Below are positions 48,437 to 57,267 of a DNA stretch of 64,000 bases, one piece after another. The translations under genes were made by a program, and so were the position numbers. How positions within the stretch are numbered: the stretch's first letter is position 1; the number at the start of each line of letters is the position of its first letter. Source of the DNA: CAYMUR01 sp964393615 (GTDB taxonomy: Bacteria > Planctomycetota > Planctomycetia > Pirellulales > Pirellulaceae). The stretch covers positions 1 through 64,000 of the forward strand of contig CAYMUR010000018.1 in the NCBI GenBank assembly GCA_964393615.1. Reading direction: 5' to 3'. The notes under the pieces are model-generated. The model ran no database searches. It had not been told where the DNA came from and worked only from the letters and a program-made list of their open reading frames with translations.

Positions 48437-49774
48437 TTAACGCTTTTTAAGTTGGTCCAGTAATACGGCAACGAGGATTAGCAAACCGAATACGACCATT
48501 TGTGTATAGCTATCCACATTGGTCAGGTACATGCCGTTTCGAATCACAGCTAGGATGAGTGCCCCGATGAGTGTTCCCAGAATCTTTCCTTTACCTCCGA
48601 ATAAGCTGGTTCCCCCAACGACCACTGCGGCGATAATTTGTAGTTCATATCCCAGACCACTGTTTGGATTACCGACGCTGAAAAGAGATGCCTCCATGAC
48701 ACCTCCCAATCCTGCCAGCATTCCGCAGATTACATAAACAAACAGTAATATTCGCTTGACGGGAACTCCGGATAAACGCGCCGCTTCTGGATTTCCACCG
48801 ACTGCGTAGATCGTTCTTCCAAGTGTCGTGTGTGTCATCAGAATATAAGCGATTCCATAGAGAACAATCATGAACACGACCGGGTTTGGAATACCCAGCA
48901 AATTAGCGCCCGCGCCCAGTTGATGAAAAGTTTCCGAGTCGATATTGACTGGAGAGGGACCACCGGCAATTTTGTAGGCAAATCCCCGCGCCGTCTGCAT
49001 GATCGCCAGTGTTACGATAAACGGTGGAATGTTGAAGACAGTCACCATGAGGCCGGTAAATAGGCCGATCAGGGCGGAGAACAGAATGGCGCTGAGACAA
49101 CCAATCAGTAGCGTACCGAGACCTGGTTCACTACTCGTTGTCATCCCATGAATCGTAGTGGCTACGATGACACCGGAAAAAGCCATTAAACTACCTACCG
49201 ATAAATCGATGCCGGCCGTGATGATGACCATGGTCATAGCAATGGCAATGATTGCGGTAACGGCCATTTGGTTTCCGACGGAAAGTAGATTGGCGCGGGT
49301 AAGAAACGTTGGCCACATGTAACTAGCTGGGCAGAGGACCTGCACACTCTGCAGAGACGCATATTCTCTTATGAAATCCTGTAACCTGTTCTCACCGAGT
49401 ACCGGCCATTGGGATGAAAAGTAATGTGTAACAATCAAATCGAGTTGTATTGCTGCATTGCCAAGCCGGTGCATTTCCTGAATGACGTCTCGTGGTTCGC
49501 CGGATACGACGTTCACAACATGGACACTTGATGTGTTGAGTTCTTCTTGAATTGCCGTGGCGAAAGCAAGATCATCCTGGCTGCGACGAACGACAATTAA
49601 GACATTCGCTTGGGGGAACTGTTGGACAATTGCTTGGGCGAAAGATTTACCTGTACGTGGGTCGGTTGGGTGTTGCTCATTCAGTGTTGCCAGAGAGTAA
49701 TAGCCTCCCAGCAATGTCAGGACGAACAAAGTACCGTACTGTGAAATGAACCTGGACTGCAGCAATTGCTTCAT
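48437..49774 (-). CDS. Ribose-type ABC transporter permease with inserted alpha/beta domain
   Basis: A 445-residue permease of the RbsC family (BPD_transp_2). From about residue 157 it is ordinary: FLTRANLLSVGNQM, ITAGIDLSVGSLMAFSG, FGGKGKILGTLIGALIL and a C-terminal helix ending LDQLKKR. Residues 9-31 are the first membrane helix. Between them lies a 125-residue soluble segment (31-153) with a Rossmann-like order of strands and helices (ANVLIVVR, then AFATAIQEEL, VHVVNVV, DLIVTHYF). E. coli RbsC has only about ten residues there. The ATG at 49774 has AAAGGA 7 bases upstream, inside the end of the ATPase gene. Confidence 0.9.
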   Translation of the reverse strand: MKQLLQSRFISQYGTLFVLTLLGGYYSLATLNEQHPTDPRTGKSFAQAIVQQFPQANVLIVVRRSQDDLAFATAIQEELNTSSVHVVNVVSGEPRDVIQEMHRLGNAAIQLDLIVTHYFSSQWPVLGENRLQDFIREYASLQSVQVLCPASYMWPTFLTRANLLSVGNQMAVTAIIAIAMTMVIITAGIDLSVGSLMAFSGVIVATTIHGMTTSSEPGLGTLLIGCLSAILFSALIGLFTGLMVTVFNIPPFIVTLAIMQTARGFAYKIAGGPSPVNIDSETFHQLGAGANLLGIPNPVVFMIVLYGIAYILMTHTTLGRTIYAVGGNPEAARLSGVPVKRILLFVYVICGMLAGLGGVMEASLFSVGNPNSGLGYELQIIAAVVVGGTSLFGGKGKILGTLIGALILAVIRNGMYLTNVDSYTQMVVFGLLILVAVLLDQLKKR

Positions 49775-49778
49775 CGCG

Positions 49779-51278
49779 TTATCCTTTAGCACCAACCGCA
49801 AGATACATAATGTCCTCTGGCGTTGCTGCAGCTACGTCGCCGATTTCACCTTTGATGTGACCTTCATGCATTACCAGAATGCGGTCGCTCATGCCCAAGA
49901 TTTCGGGTATTTCGGAACTGATCATCAGAATAGACTTTCCTTGTGCGGCGAGTTGGTTCATCAACAAGTAGATCTCATATTTGGCGCCAATGTCGATGCC
50001 CCGGGTTGGTTCGTCGAAGATGATTACTTCGGCGTTCCGTTGGAGCCACTTGGCAAGGACAATCTTTTGTTGGTTGCCACCAGAGAGTGTGTTAACATGT
50101 TGGTCGTAATGGGCGATTTTGATCTTCAAACTATCGACATATCCGCGAAATGCAACATGCTCTGTGTGGTGATTCAGTATGCCAAAACTCGAAAAACGTC
50201 CCAGGTTCGGCAGGCCGAAATTCTCCTGTGCCGATCGTTCGAGAACCAGGCCCTCTGCCTTGCGGTCCTCACTAAGCAAACAAATCCCGGCGCGAATGGC
50301 GTCACGCGGTTGGCGTAGCTGTAGTGGTTGACCATCTAGTTCAATCGTTCCCCTGGTTGGCTGATCGGCTCCAAAGATCAAGCGAGCTGTTTCAGTACGT
50401 CCAGCACCTACAAGGCCAGTCAATCCGAGTACTTCGCCACGCCGGATGGAGAATGAGACATTTTTCACACGACGTGTATGACAGAGATTGCGCACAACAA
50501 GACGTTCTGATCCGATGTTACACTTTTCTTTTGGGAATTCTTCATTGACATTTCTGCCCACCATCCAGGCAATGAGTTTTTTACGAGTCATGTTTTCAAT
50601 CGCTTCCGTGCCTACATGTTCGCCGTCACGTAATACCGTGACGCGATCTGCCACGTCAAAGATTTCATCCAAACGATGACTAATATAAATAATGCCTATA
50701 TTTTGTGCCTTGAGTTCACTCACGATAGTAAACAAGTGTTCTACTTCTTTTAAGGTCAAGGCGGCGCTTGGCTCGTCCATGACGATGATACGAGCATTCA
50801 ACGACAACGCTTTGGCAATTTCAACGACCTGTTGTTGAGCCACTGACAACGTACCACAGATAGTTTCGGGATCGATGGGCACTCCGATTCGTTCAAACAG
50901 CTGGTTTGCCTCTTGGCGTTCTGTGGTTGAACGGATGAATTGCAGGGGACCACCGATACGACCTAAAAAAATATTGTCTCGCACGGTCAATTCTGGAACC
51001 AGGTTAAATTCCTGATAGATAATCCCGATGCCTGCTGACCGAGCGGCATAGGGATTTGCGATCACTGCTGGTTGGCCGTCGATCTCGACCGTTCCAGCAT
51101 CGGGAAGGTGTGCGCCTCCCAGGATCTTGATCAAAGTACTCTTGCCGGCGCCATTTTCTCCCAGCAAAGCGAGTACCTCGCCGCGGGATAGTTCAAGATC
51201 GATATTGTAGAGCGCACGCACACCGGGAAAAGACTTGCAAATTCCTCGCATTGAGAGCAGTGGGGTTGCGATCGACAC
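49779..51278 (-). CDS. Sugar ABC transporter ATP-binding protein (RbsA/MglA type)
   Basis: A 499-residue protein with two tandem ABC ATPase domains. The first has Walker A GENGAGKS, signature LSVAQQQ and Walker B IIVMDEPSAAL. The second has the degenerate A loop GLVGAGRTE, signature LSGGNQQK and Walker B VIIFDEPTRGID. This double-domain form is specific to carbohydrate uptake ABC importers of the CUT2 class (ribose, galactose, xylose and similar). It precedes the permease gene (4 bases) and follows the binding-protein gene, giving an rbsB-rbsA-rbsC order. Confidence 0.95.
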   Translation of the reverse strand: MSIATPLLSMRGICKSFPGVRALYNIDLELSRGEVLALLGENGAGKSTLIKILGGAHLPDAGTVEIDGQPAVIANPYAARSAGIGIIYQEFNLVPELTVRDNIFLGRIGGPLQFIRSTTERQEANQLFERIGVPIDPETICGTLSVAQQQVVEIAKALSLNARIIVMDEPSAALTLKEVEHLFTIVSELKAQNIGIIYISHRLDEIFDVADRVTVLRDGEHVGTEAIENMTRKKLIAWMVGRNVNEEFPKEKCNIGSERLVVRNLCHTRRVKNVSFSIRRGEVLGLTGLVGAGRTETARLIFGADQPTRGTIELDGQPLQLRQPRDAIRAGICLLSEDRKAEGLVLERSAQENFGLPNLGRFSSFGILNHHTEHVAFRGYVDSLKIKIAHYDQHVNTLSGGNQQKIVLAKWLQRNAEVIIFDEPTRGIDIGAKYEIYLLMNQLAAQGKSILMISSEIPEILGMSDRILVMHEGHIKGEIGDVAAATPEDIMYLAVGAKG

Positions 51279-51445
51279 GGATTTTCAATCCGGTTGGTGT
51301 TTTATTCAGTGACAGAAAACAAGCATAGGCGTCGATTGTCAGACAACTTGATTTGCTGCTCTCCGGGTGCACGTGGCCAGTTCCTGCCAGTACGTCTCCA
51401 TTTGGCTTCATCTGGAGTTGCAGTCAGAGAAAGCAAAATAAAACG

Positions 51446-52516
51446 TTAACGTAATTCGGAATCCAGGTTGGCGTCTTCTTGCTTGTATAGTTCTGTCGGA
51501 ATCAATGTAACTTTTTCGTATTCCTCGCCATGGAGATATTTCAATATATTTTGCATCGTTTGACGTCCCATACGATCAGGGAACTGAACTGGATCCGCAT
51601 AGATTTTTCCATCCTTGATTGCTTGTTTTCCGTCCAATTGGCCATCGAAAGCGACAATGGCGACCTGGTCGGCTTTGCCCGCTTGTTCCAACGCAGCATA
51701 AGCTCCTAGTGCGGATGGATCGTTAATGGCAAAAATGCCGACAAGATCCGGATGGGATTGCAGCGCAGCGGCTGTCGCTTCGCGGCCAGGGGCTCGCAAA
51801 CCACCCCCGTCCAATTCGGCGACGATTTCGATTTGACCTTCCGTGCGTGACGCATTGTGAGCTTGAATGATTTCCATGAATCCGTCCACTCGCATGACGC
51901 AGGAGTTTGCCTGTTTAAAATGCAAGATCATTACTTTTCCACCGGCATCTCCTAAGACTTCGAGCATGGCGTGACCTGCCAATTGACCTCCCTGGAAATT
52001 GTCAGAACCCACATGTCCTGCAATGGTCACACCGTCTGCGACGCACTGCAGGTCACAGGTGAATACGGGGATGCCTGCATCGTTGGCTTTACGAATCGCC
52101 GGACCGATGGAAAGTCGATCGCAAGGATTGACGACAATGGCTGAGAATCCTCGTGTGATGTAGGTATCGATCTGTTCCGATTGAGTCTTCACATCACGAT
52201 TCGCATCGTCGACGATCACGTTATAGCCGTGTTGCGCTGCTTCGTTCGTAAGATTGTTGGCAATGACTTTGAAGAAAGGGTTCGAAAGCGTCAGGGCCGA
52301 ATAGCCAATGTTACCCTGGGTGGCACTGGTAGCATCAGTTTCTTGTGTGGTAGCCGAATTCTGTCCTGCCGGCGTTTGAGTCGCAGCATTGTGGCTCGTT
52401 GTTTCGGTGTTTGTGCCTGAGTCGATCTTTGTCGTTACGTCGATTTGACTGCGGTTACAAGCAGTACCGGTCAGGATTAGTGCCACGGCGATCCTGAGAC
52501 TACCACGTAAGAACAT
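51446..52516 (-). CDS. Sugar ABC transporter substrate-binding lipoprotein (RbsB type)
   Basis: A 356-residue periplasmic binding protein of the ribose/galactose group (Peripla_BP_4). The N-terminus LRIAVALILTGTAC looks like a lipoprotein signal with an imperfect lipobox, then a Thr/Gln-rich spacer (about 24-70). The binding fold follows: GYSALTLSNPFFKVIANNLT, VDDANRDVKTQSEQIDTYI, NPCDRLSIGPAI, and VGIFAINDPSALGAYAALEQ. It delivers a pentose/hexose-type sugar to the permease. It is first in the operon; 167 bases separate it from the ATPase gene. Confidence 0.93.
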   Translation of the reverse strand: MFLRGSLRIAVALILTGTACNRSQIDVTTKIDSGTNTETTSHNAATQTPAGQNSATTQETDATSATQGNIGYSALTLSNPFFKVIANNLTNEAAQHGYNVIVDDANRDVKTQSEQIDTYITRGFSAIVVNPCDRLSIGPAIRKANDAGIPVFTCDLQCVADGVTIAGHVGSDNFQGGQLAGHAMLEVLGDAGGKVMILHFKQANSCVMRVDGFMEIIQAHNASRTEGQIEIVAELDGGGLRAPGREATAAALQSHPDLVGIFAINDPSALGAYAALEQAGKADQVAIVAFDGQLDGKQAIKDGKIYADPVQFPDRMGRQTMQNILKYLHGEEYEKVTLIPTELYKQEDANLDSELR

Positions 52517-53155
52517 GTTTATCCTCCTCGCATAGTTTCGGCGAACCGGTAGATCCGGATACTCGTTGCGGTTGGTCGAGCTCAGCGTACCATATGCCAG
52601 ACGTCGATACCATCCGACAGTTTCCGATAGCAGTCGCTGATCCTGGGACCATTGCCGGCGTACCCGTTCAGCGGCGCGCTAATGTTGTGGAAACGCTACC
52701 GCACTCTGAAAATTGCCGTGCTTGAAATCGTTGTTTTTTGGGACCACTGCCTGGCATTCCGACCATTTCCATCGAGGTACTGAGTTTTCCAGAAATTTCC
52801 GGACGTGTTCCATGAAATGGGTTTGAAACTGGGCGTGTGTAAATGAAATGGCTATGCTGAGGTTTCCTTCGTCGTGGAACGCGCAGAGCCTGTCGTGATA
52901 AGACAACACGCGTTCACTAGAAACGTGTGTTTTTTGCAGCAAGCGGTCTCGACATTGTCGCTGCTCAGGGTGTTAAGTCATACCATAGCTCCGGTTTAGC
53001 CCCTTTGTGACAACGCCCTGTTGGTTTGGCACGTGAGTTGCTTTTCTAGTCTTATGCCCACTGGTTGTTTCAGAGCCTTTGTCCCCTCAGGCTCTAGCGA
53101 CTGGTGGGTTCTTCTTAAGAAACATCACTTTTAAACACCGTATTGAAAAAGTACC
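52517..53155. other. Intergenic region with a sigma-54-type promoter
   Basis: A 640-base stretch between divergent genes. It holds a -24/-12 promoter at 53026-53042 reading right and the inverted repeat CGACATTGTCG at 52950-52960, about 70 bases upstream of it. No gene is supported; an open frame of 87 codons on the minus strand (52679-52942) has no features. Confidence 0.55.
53026..53042 (+). promoter_or_regulatory. Sigma-54 (-24/-12) promoter
   Basis: TTGGCACGTGAGTTGCT matches the consensus YTGGCACGrNNNTTGCW except at the r position. The GG and GC doublets are 12 bases apart (53028 and 53040). The expected transcription start is near 53053, about 100 bases before the hypothetical gene at 53156. 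Confidence 0.72.
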
Positions 53156-53980
53156 ATGCAATCAGGTGAACTTGTCGAACTAGCTGCATTATTGGCCACG
53201 CACAGTGATTCCATCGTGGGTTGCGAAGCGAGACTTAACGAACGTAGTCTACAGCAGTATTGGACAACTTCTCGTTGTCGTATGGATCGCTGGTCACGAT
53301 CTCTCAACCGATTCACGACATTTACTGAGAAGGAACGCAAGCCTCTCGAAGCGAGTGATACCATCTGGTGTCGTTTGCGTGGCGAACTAGAAGAGATTTT
53401 CACCGCTGAAGTTATCACACGTGTTTGGACAGCGATTGCTGTAGCATACGATGCGAGACACCAATCGAGCGAATTAGAGTCAACCGCTCGCAGCATTCTG
53501 ATTGGGCATATCGAGGTCCGTCATCGGGCGCTCAGGTTGCTGGTCGATCCGGTGTCCATGCAACCAGCGGAAGCGGAGTGGCTCAACCTGCTGCGGCGTC
53601 GCTGTGATCGCTGGACTGATTTGCTGATAGGGCGCCTTTTGGCGCGGCAACTCGGGAATGTGAGCGATATTGCTTGTGATCGTCGTCGTGCCGAAGAGTT
53701 TGCAGATGACTTGAAAAACAACGAGAAAATGGAGACAGAATGTGTTGCCTGGCCGATGATTACCACGTCTTTGCGAGCGGCATTTCAGAAAACAAAAGAA
53801 ACTCCAAGTCCCAATGCTGACTTAAATGCTGCCGTGGTGACCTCTTTGTTGGCCTGTTTTCCGGCCGACCTGTTCGACTCCATTGGCCTGGTCGGTTCTC
53901 TTTGGATCGCCAGATTAGAGAATTTGGCAGATGATGTTGAATTGTTAATTGCGGAAATCGTGCAACCCGATCCAGGTTGA
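53156..53980 (+). CDS. Hypothetical protein behind a sigma-54 promoter
   Basis: A 274-residue protein that I do not recognise. It is predicted all-helical, with many Arg/Glu/Trp residues (YWTTSRCRMDRWSRSLNRF, EWLNLLRRRCDRWTDLLIGR), no signal peptide and no membrane helix, so probably a cytoplasmic helical bundle. It stands alone: its stop is 29 bases from the convergent lysC end. A near-perfect sigma-54 promoter lies upstream, so expression should depend on RpoN and an activator ATPase, neither of which is in the window. No clear ribosome-binding site precedes the ATG. Confidence 0.8.
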   Translation: MQSGELVELAALLATHSDSIVGCEARLNERSLQQYWTTSRCRMDRWSRSLNRFTTFTEKERKPLEASDTIWCRLRGELEEIFTAEVITRVWTAIAVAYDARHQSSELESTARSILIGHIEVRHRALRLLVDPVSMQPAEAEWLNLLRRRCDRWTDLLIGRLLARQLGNVSDIACDRRRAEEFADDLKNNEKMETECVAWPMITTSLRAAFQKTKETPSPNADLNAAVVTSLLACFPADLFDSIGLVGSLWIARLENLADDVELLIAEIVQPDPG

Positions 53981-54009
53981 GATCTAGCATCAAGTCAGGT
54001 CCATGTCGA

Positions 54010-55797
54010 CTAATGCTTCACGTCTGCGAATGCGTGTTGTAAGCAAGTCAATGCTTCCGGACCTTTTGAGCCATCTACGACGACATTCACACGGACTTCG
54101 CTGGTGTTTACCATGTCGATGTTGATGCCTGCATCGGAGAGCGAGCGAAACATGCGAATCGCGACACCCGTATGGCTGCGCAGCCCAATGCCCCACACCG
54201 AGAGCTTGGAAACATCCCGGCTGCTGGTGACGGGGCCACATTGAAACTCATCTGTCAATCTGTCGGCCACGTGTTGACTTTCTGCCAATTTGTCTTTCGG
54301 CACGGTGAAACTTAGATCTGCCAGGCCGTCATGCCCGTGACTTTGTACGATCATGTCCACAAAGATACCTGCCGCTGCGACGTCTTCAAAAACCTTGGCG
54401 GCAACTCCAGGCACATCGGGGACGTTATTAATGGTGACCCGCGCCTGTGAATCATCATGGACAATACGATCGATGATCAAGCCTTCCATGTCGATGCCTT
54501 GCAATCGAGTGACGACATCCAGGGCATCACCTGACTCACGCCTGCGGTTTGTCGACGCGATGTTTCCATCTTCTGGTGGACGGTCAAGTTCGAACGCTTG
54601 GTGGACCACGGCCAAAGCGCGAGGTGCTTGTTCGCGTTCGACCAGAACGGAGATCTTGATTTCGCTGGTTGTAATCATCTGTAGGTTGATGCCAGCTTCG
54701 GACAGGGCACGAAACATGCGGTCTGCTACGCCGGTTTGTTGAGCCATTCCCAAGCCAACGACAGAGATCTTGGCGACGTCTTCAGCGTGCGTTACGCCGC
54801 TCGCTCCCAGAGCTTTAACCGCGTCCTCGGCAGCTTCCAGTGTCTGCGATAACTCGTTCCCTGGTACCGTAAAAGAAACATCGGCCAAATTGTTATCGCC
54901 TATGTTTTGTACGATCATATCGACGCTGATATTGTGCGCGGCGATACGGGAGAAAATTTGCAGGCTTGTGCCAGGAACATCCGGAATGCCGACCACCGTG
55001 ACACGAGCTTCGTCCATGGTGATCGCGGCTCCGCCCACGGCTTTCTCGGATGACTCCGGTTGGGCTACGATCATTGTGCCAGGTTTGTCCGTAAAACTAC
55101 CACGAACATGAATTGGTACGGCAAACTTTTTTGCGAATTCGATCGAACGGCTGTGCATGACACCAGCACCCAGACTGGCTAATTCCAACATTTCGTCGTA
55201 ACTGATCTGGTTGACTCGCCGGGCAGCCTCTAATTTTCGTGGGTCGGTCGTGTACACGCCATCCACGTCGGTGTAAATNNNNNNNNNNTCACAGGAATCA
55301 GCATTCAATACGGCTGCCAGCGCGACCGCGGTCGTGTCACTGCCACCGCGACCTAATGTGGTAATATTAAAATCTTCATCAATCCCCTGAAATCCTGCCG
55401 CGATCACAATGTTTCCGCTGTCCAGTAACTGCTGTACGCGTTCCGTTGAAATCGAAGTGATACGAGCTTTTGTATGGGTGCTATCGGTACGTATTCCAAT
55501 TTGGGATCCGGTTAAACTGACTGCCTGGTGGCCGAGTGAATGAATCGCCATTGCCATCAATGCAACGCTGACCTGTTCACCCGTCGATAACAGCATGTCC
55601 ATTTCACGGGCTGGTGGCCGTAGGTTGATTTGCCGCGCCAGATCGATCAGCATATCAGTGTTTTTTCCCATGGCGCTGACCACCATGACGACCTGGTTGC
55701 CATCTTGCTGGGCTGCTACGGCGCGGCGCGCAGCGGCCACGATTTTTTTACTATCTGCAACGCTAGTGCCGCCAAACTTTTGGACAATGAGAGGCAT
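54010..55797 (-). CDS. lysC: Aspartate kinase with four ACT domains
   Basis: A 595-residue aspartokinase. The kinase domain starts at [19 protein letters not shown] and contains [32 protein letters not shown] and [15 protein letters not shown]. Two pairs of ACT domains follow (about 265-410 and 440-590), each with the VPDVPG and TSE(I/V)(K/R) elements. Classic enzymes have one pair; the doubled form is known from cyanobacteria. It phosphorylates aspartate, the first step to Lys, Thr and Met, and is normally inhibited by those amino acids through the ACT domains. A 10-N gap at 55279-55288 falls inside the conserved C-E-I-Y-T-D motif. The start at 55797 matches the family. Confidence 0.95.
   Translation of the reverse strand: MPLIVQKFGGTSVADSKKIVAAARRAVAAQQDGNQVVMVVSAMGKNTDMLIDLARQINLRPPAREMDMLLSTGEQVSVALMAMAIHSLGHQAVSLTGSQIGIRTDSTHTKARITSISTERVQQLLDSGNIVIAAGFQGIDEDFNITTLGRGGSDTTAVALAAVLNADSCXXXXIYTDVDGVYTTDPRKLEAARRVNQISYDEMLELASLGAGVMHSRSIEFAKKFAVPIHVRGSFTDKPGTMIVAQPESSEKAVGGAAITMDEARVTVVGIPDVPGTSLQIFSRIAAHNISVDMIVQNIGDNNLADVSFTVPGNELSQTLEAAEDAVKALGASGVTHAEDVAKISVVGLGMAQQTGVADRMFRALSEAGINLQMITTSEIKISVLVEREQAPRALAVVHQAFELDRPPEDGNIASTNRRRESGDALDVVTRLQGIDMEGLIIDRIVHDDSQARVTINNVPDVPGVAAKVFEDVAAAGIFVDMIVQSHGHDGLADLSFTVPKDKLAESQHVADRLTDEFQCGPVTSSRDVSKLSVWGIGLRSHTGVAIRMFRSLSDAGINIDMVNTSEVRVNVVVDGSKGPEALTCLQHAFADVKH
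55279..55288. other. Assembly gap (10 N) inside lysC
   Basis: The gap sits between codons for Ser-Cys-GA and Ile-Tyr-Thr-Asp-Val-Asp. In the family Cys is followed by Glu and then Ile-Tyr, so only one base (completing GAA or GAG) seems to be missing. The gene is probably intact. Confidence 0.9.
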
Positions 55798-55852
55798 GGG
55801 AATGTTGTTGTTCTCCGGGTGAGTGTTCTTCACGACGCCCACGGATTTATGT

Positions 55853-57064
55853 TTATACAGCTGGTCCGTGTATAAAATATTCCATTAAACGTGAGCCGTC
55901 GGGGAATGCGCTGTCCGAACTACCAGCAGAACATTCATCATAGCTGGTCAGAGGATCGGTTTGGATACCAGTGCCAGCCATGGCAAACGGTACGAAACCG
56001 TGGCTATGTGTTTTTATCCGCAACGGAGTCGGGTGGTCCGGAGATACCAGCATACGGTATTTGCCTTGGGACCGTAATGCTGCCAGAACTGGTGTCACGA
56101 TGTGTTGATCGATGGCTTCGATGGCCGCGACTTTCGCCTGGGCGTCACCTTCGTGGGATGCCTCATCGGTTGCTTCGACATGGACGCAAACGATGTCGGT
56201 GGTCGGAATTGCATCGACTGCATATTTTCCCTTGGCAGCATAGTCGGTATCCGTGTAACCGGTTGCTCCGGGCACTTCGATTCGTTCCCAGCCAATAATA
56301 GCGGCTAGACCTCGCAAAAGGTCGACCGCTGTAATCATCTTTCCAGATTTACCATATCGTTCGGCGAACAACGGTAGAGCCGGACGACGTCCGATTCCCC
56401 ACAGCCAGACGTTGGTTGCTGGCAATTGCCCGTTTTCACGACGAGCTTGGTTGACCGGGTGATTGGCAAACAGGTCGACCGTACGGCTCATAATGTCATT
56501 TAACCAATCACTACCAGGCCCGCGTGGGTAGTGGTCCGCGACGGACTTGTCCGTCAAGTCATGGGGAGGCGTGGTAACTGTTGTCGTGGAAAAAGGGGTC
56601 GCTTGTTCCTGGCCGCGGTAGATTAACAAGTTGCGGTAGCTAACACCTGGCGAATAGGTGAGGGTCGCCTGACTCAGTTGCTCCTGGGCGTCAGCCAATA
56701 GCAGTCTGGCCTCTTCGTTACTGATGTGGTCTGCAGTAAAGTCTTTCATGATCTGGTCTTCGATGGTGACCAGATTACAGCGAATAGCCCAATCATTGGT
56801 GTCGAGTTCAATTCCTTGAGCGGCGGCTTCTAAAGGTGCCCTGCCGGTGAAATTTGCGACTGGATCATAACCCAGCAGGCTCATGTTAGCGACTGCCGAG
56901 CCGGCAGGTAGATGTGCAGGCACATGATTTGCCCGACCTACAATGCCTTCTGTAGCAATGGAGTCCATGGCCGGAGTGCGTGCTACTTGTAATGGAGTCT
57001 GGCCGTCCAATGATTCTTGAGGTTCGTCGGCACAGCCGTCAGGAATGATGATGGCATATTTCAT
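55853..57064 (-). CDS. ApgM-family phosphoglycerate mutase, proposed homoserine kinase
   Basis: A 403-residue protein of the archaeal-type cofactor-independent phosphoglycerate mutase family in the alkaline phosphatase superfamily. Motifs are [11 protein letters not shown] (metal Asp), [16 protein letters not shown] (the catalytic Ser region), [15 protein letters not shown] and [10 protein letters not shown]. It lies between hom and lysC on the same strand. A branch of this family found beside homoserine dehydrogenase has been proposed to be a homoserine kinase in organisms lacking ThrB. That fits here and is favoured over glycolysis, but is context-based. 203 bases separate it from hom. Confidence 0.88.
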   Translation of the reverse strand: MKYAIIIPDGCADEPQESLDGQTPLQVARTPAMDSIATEGIVGRANHVPAHLPAGSAVANMSLLGYDPVANFTGRAPLEAAAQGIELDTNDWAIRCNLVTIEDQIMKDFTADHISNEEARLLLADAQEQLSQATLTYSPGVSYRNLLIYRGQEQATPFSTTTVTTPPHDLTDKSVADHYPRGPGSDWLNDIMSRTVDLFANHPVNQARRENGQLPATNVWLWGIGRRPALPLFAERYGKSGKMITAVDLLRGLAAIIGWERIEVPGATGYTDTDYAAKGKYAVDAIPTTDIVCVHVEATDEASHEGDAQAKVAAIEAIDQHIVTPVLAALRSQGKYRMLVSPDHPTPLRIKTHSHGFVPFAMAGTGIQTDPLTSYDECSAGSSDSAFPDGSRLMEYFIHGPAV

Positions 57065-57267
57065 GTGTCAGTCTAAGTGGTGAGCAGCAGTCGGTGTTGT
57101 CGTATTGATACAACGGGTTTCGTCATGCTAGCGGAGTGACGGTTGTAGACAATCTATGAGAAAACAAGTGTACAAAATAATTTCAAAGTCACAAAATACA
57201 GTCGTAGAATTTTTGTTCAATGCTATGCGATTCTCTACGGCATGGTTTGGAAATCGTAGTACGGCAC

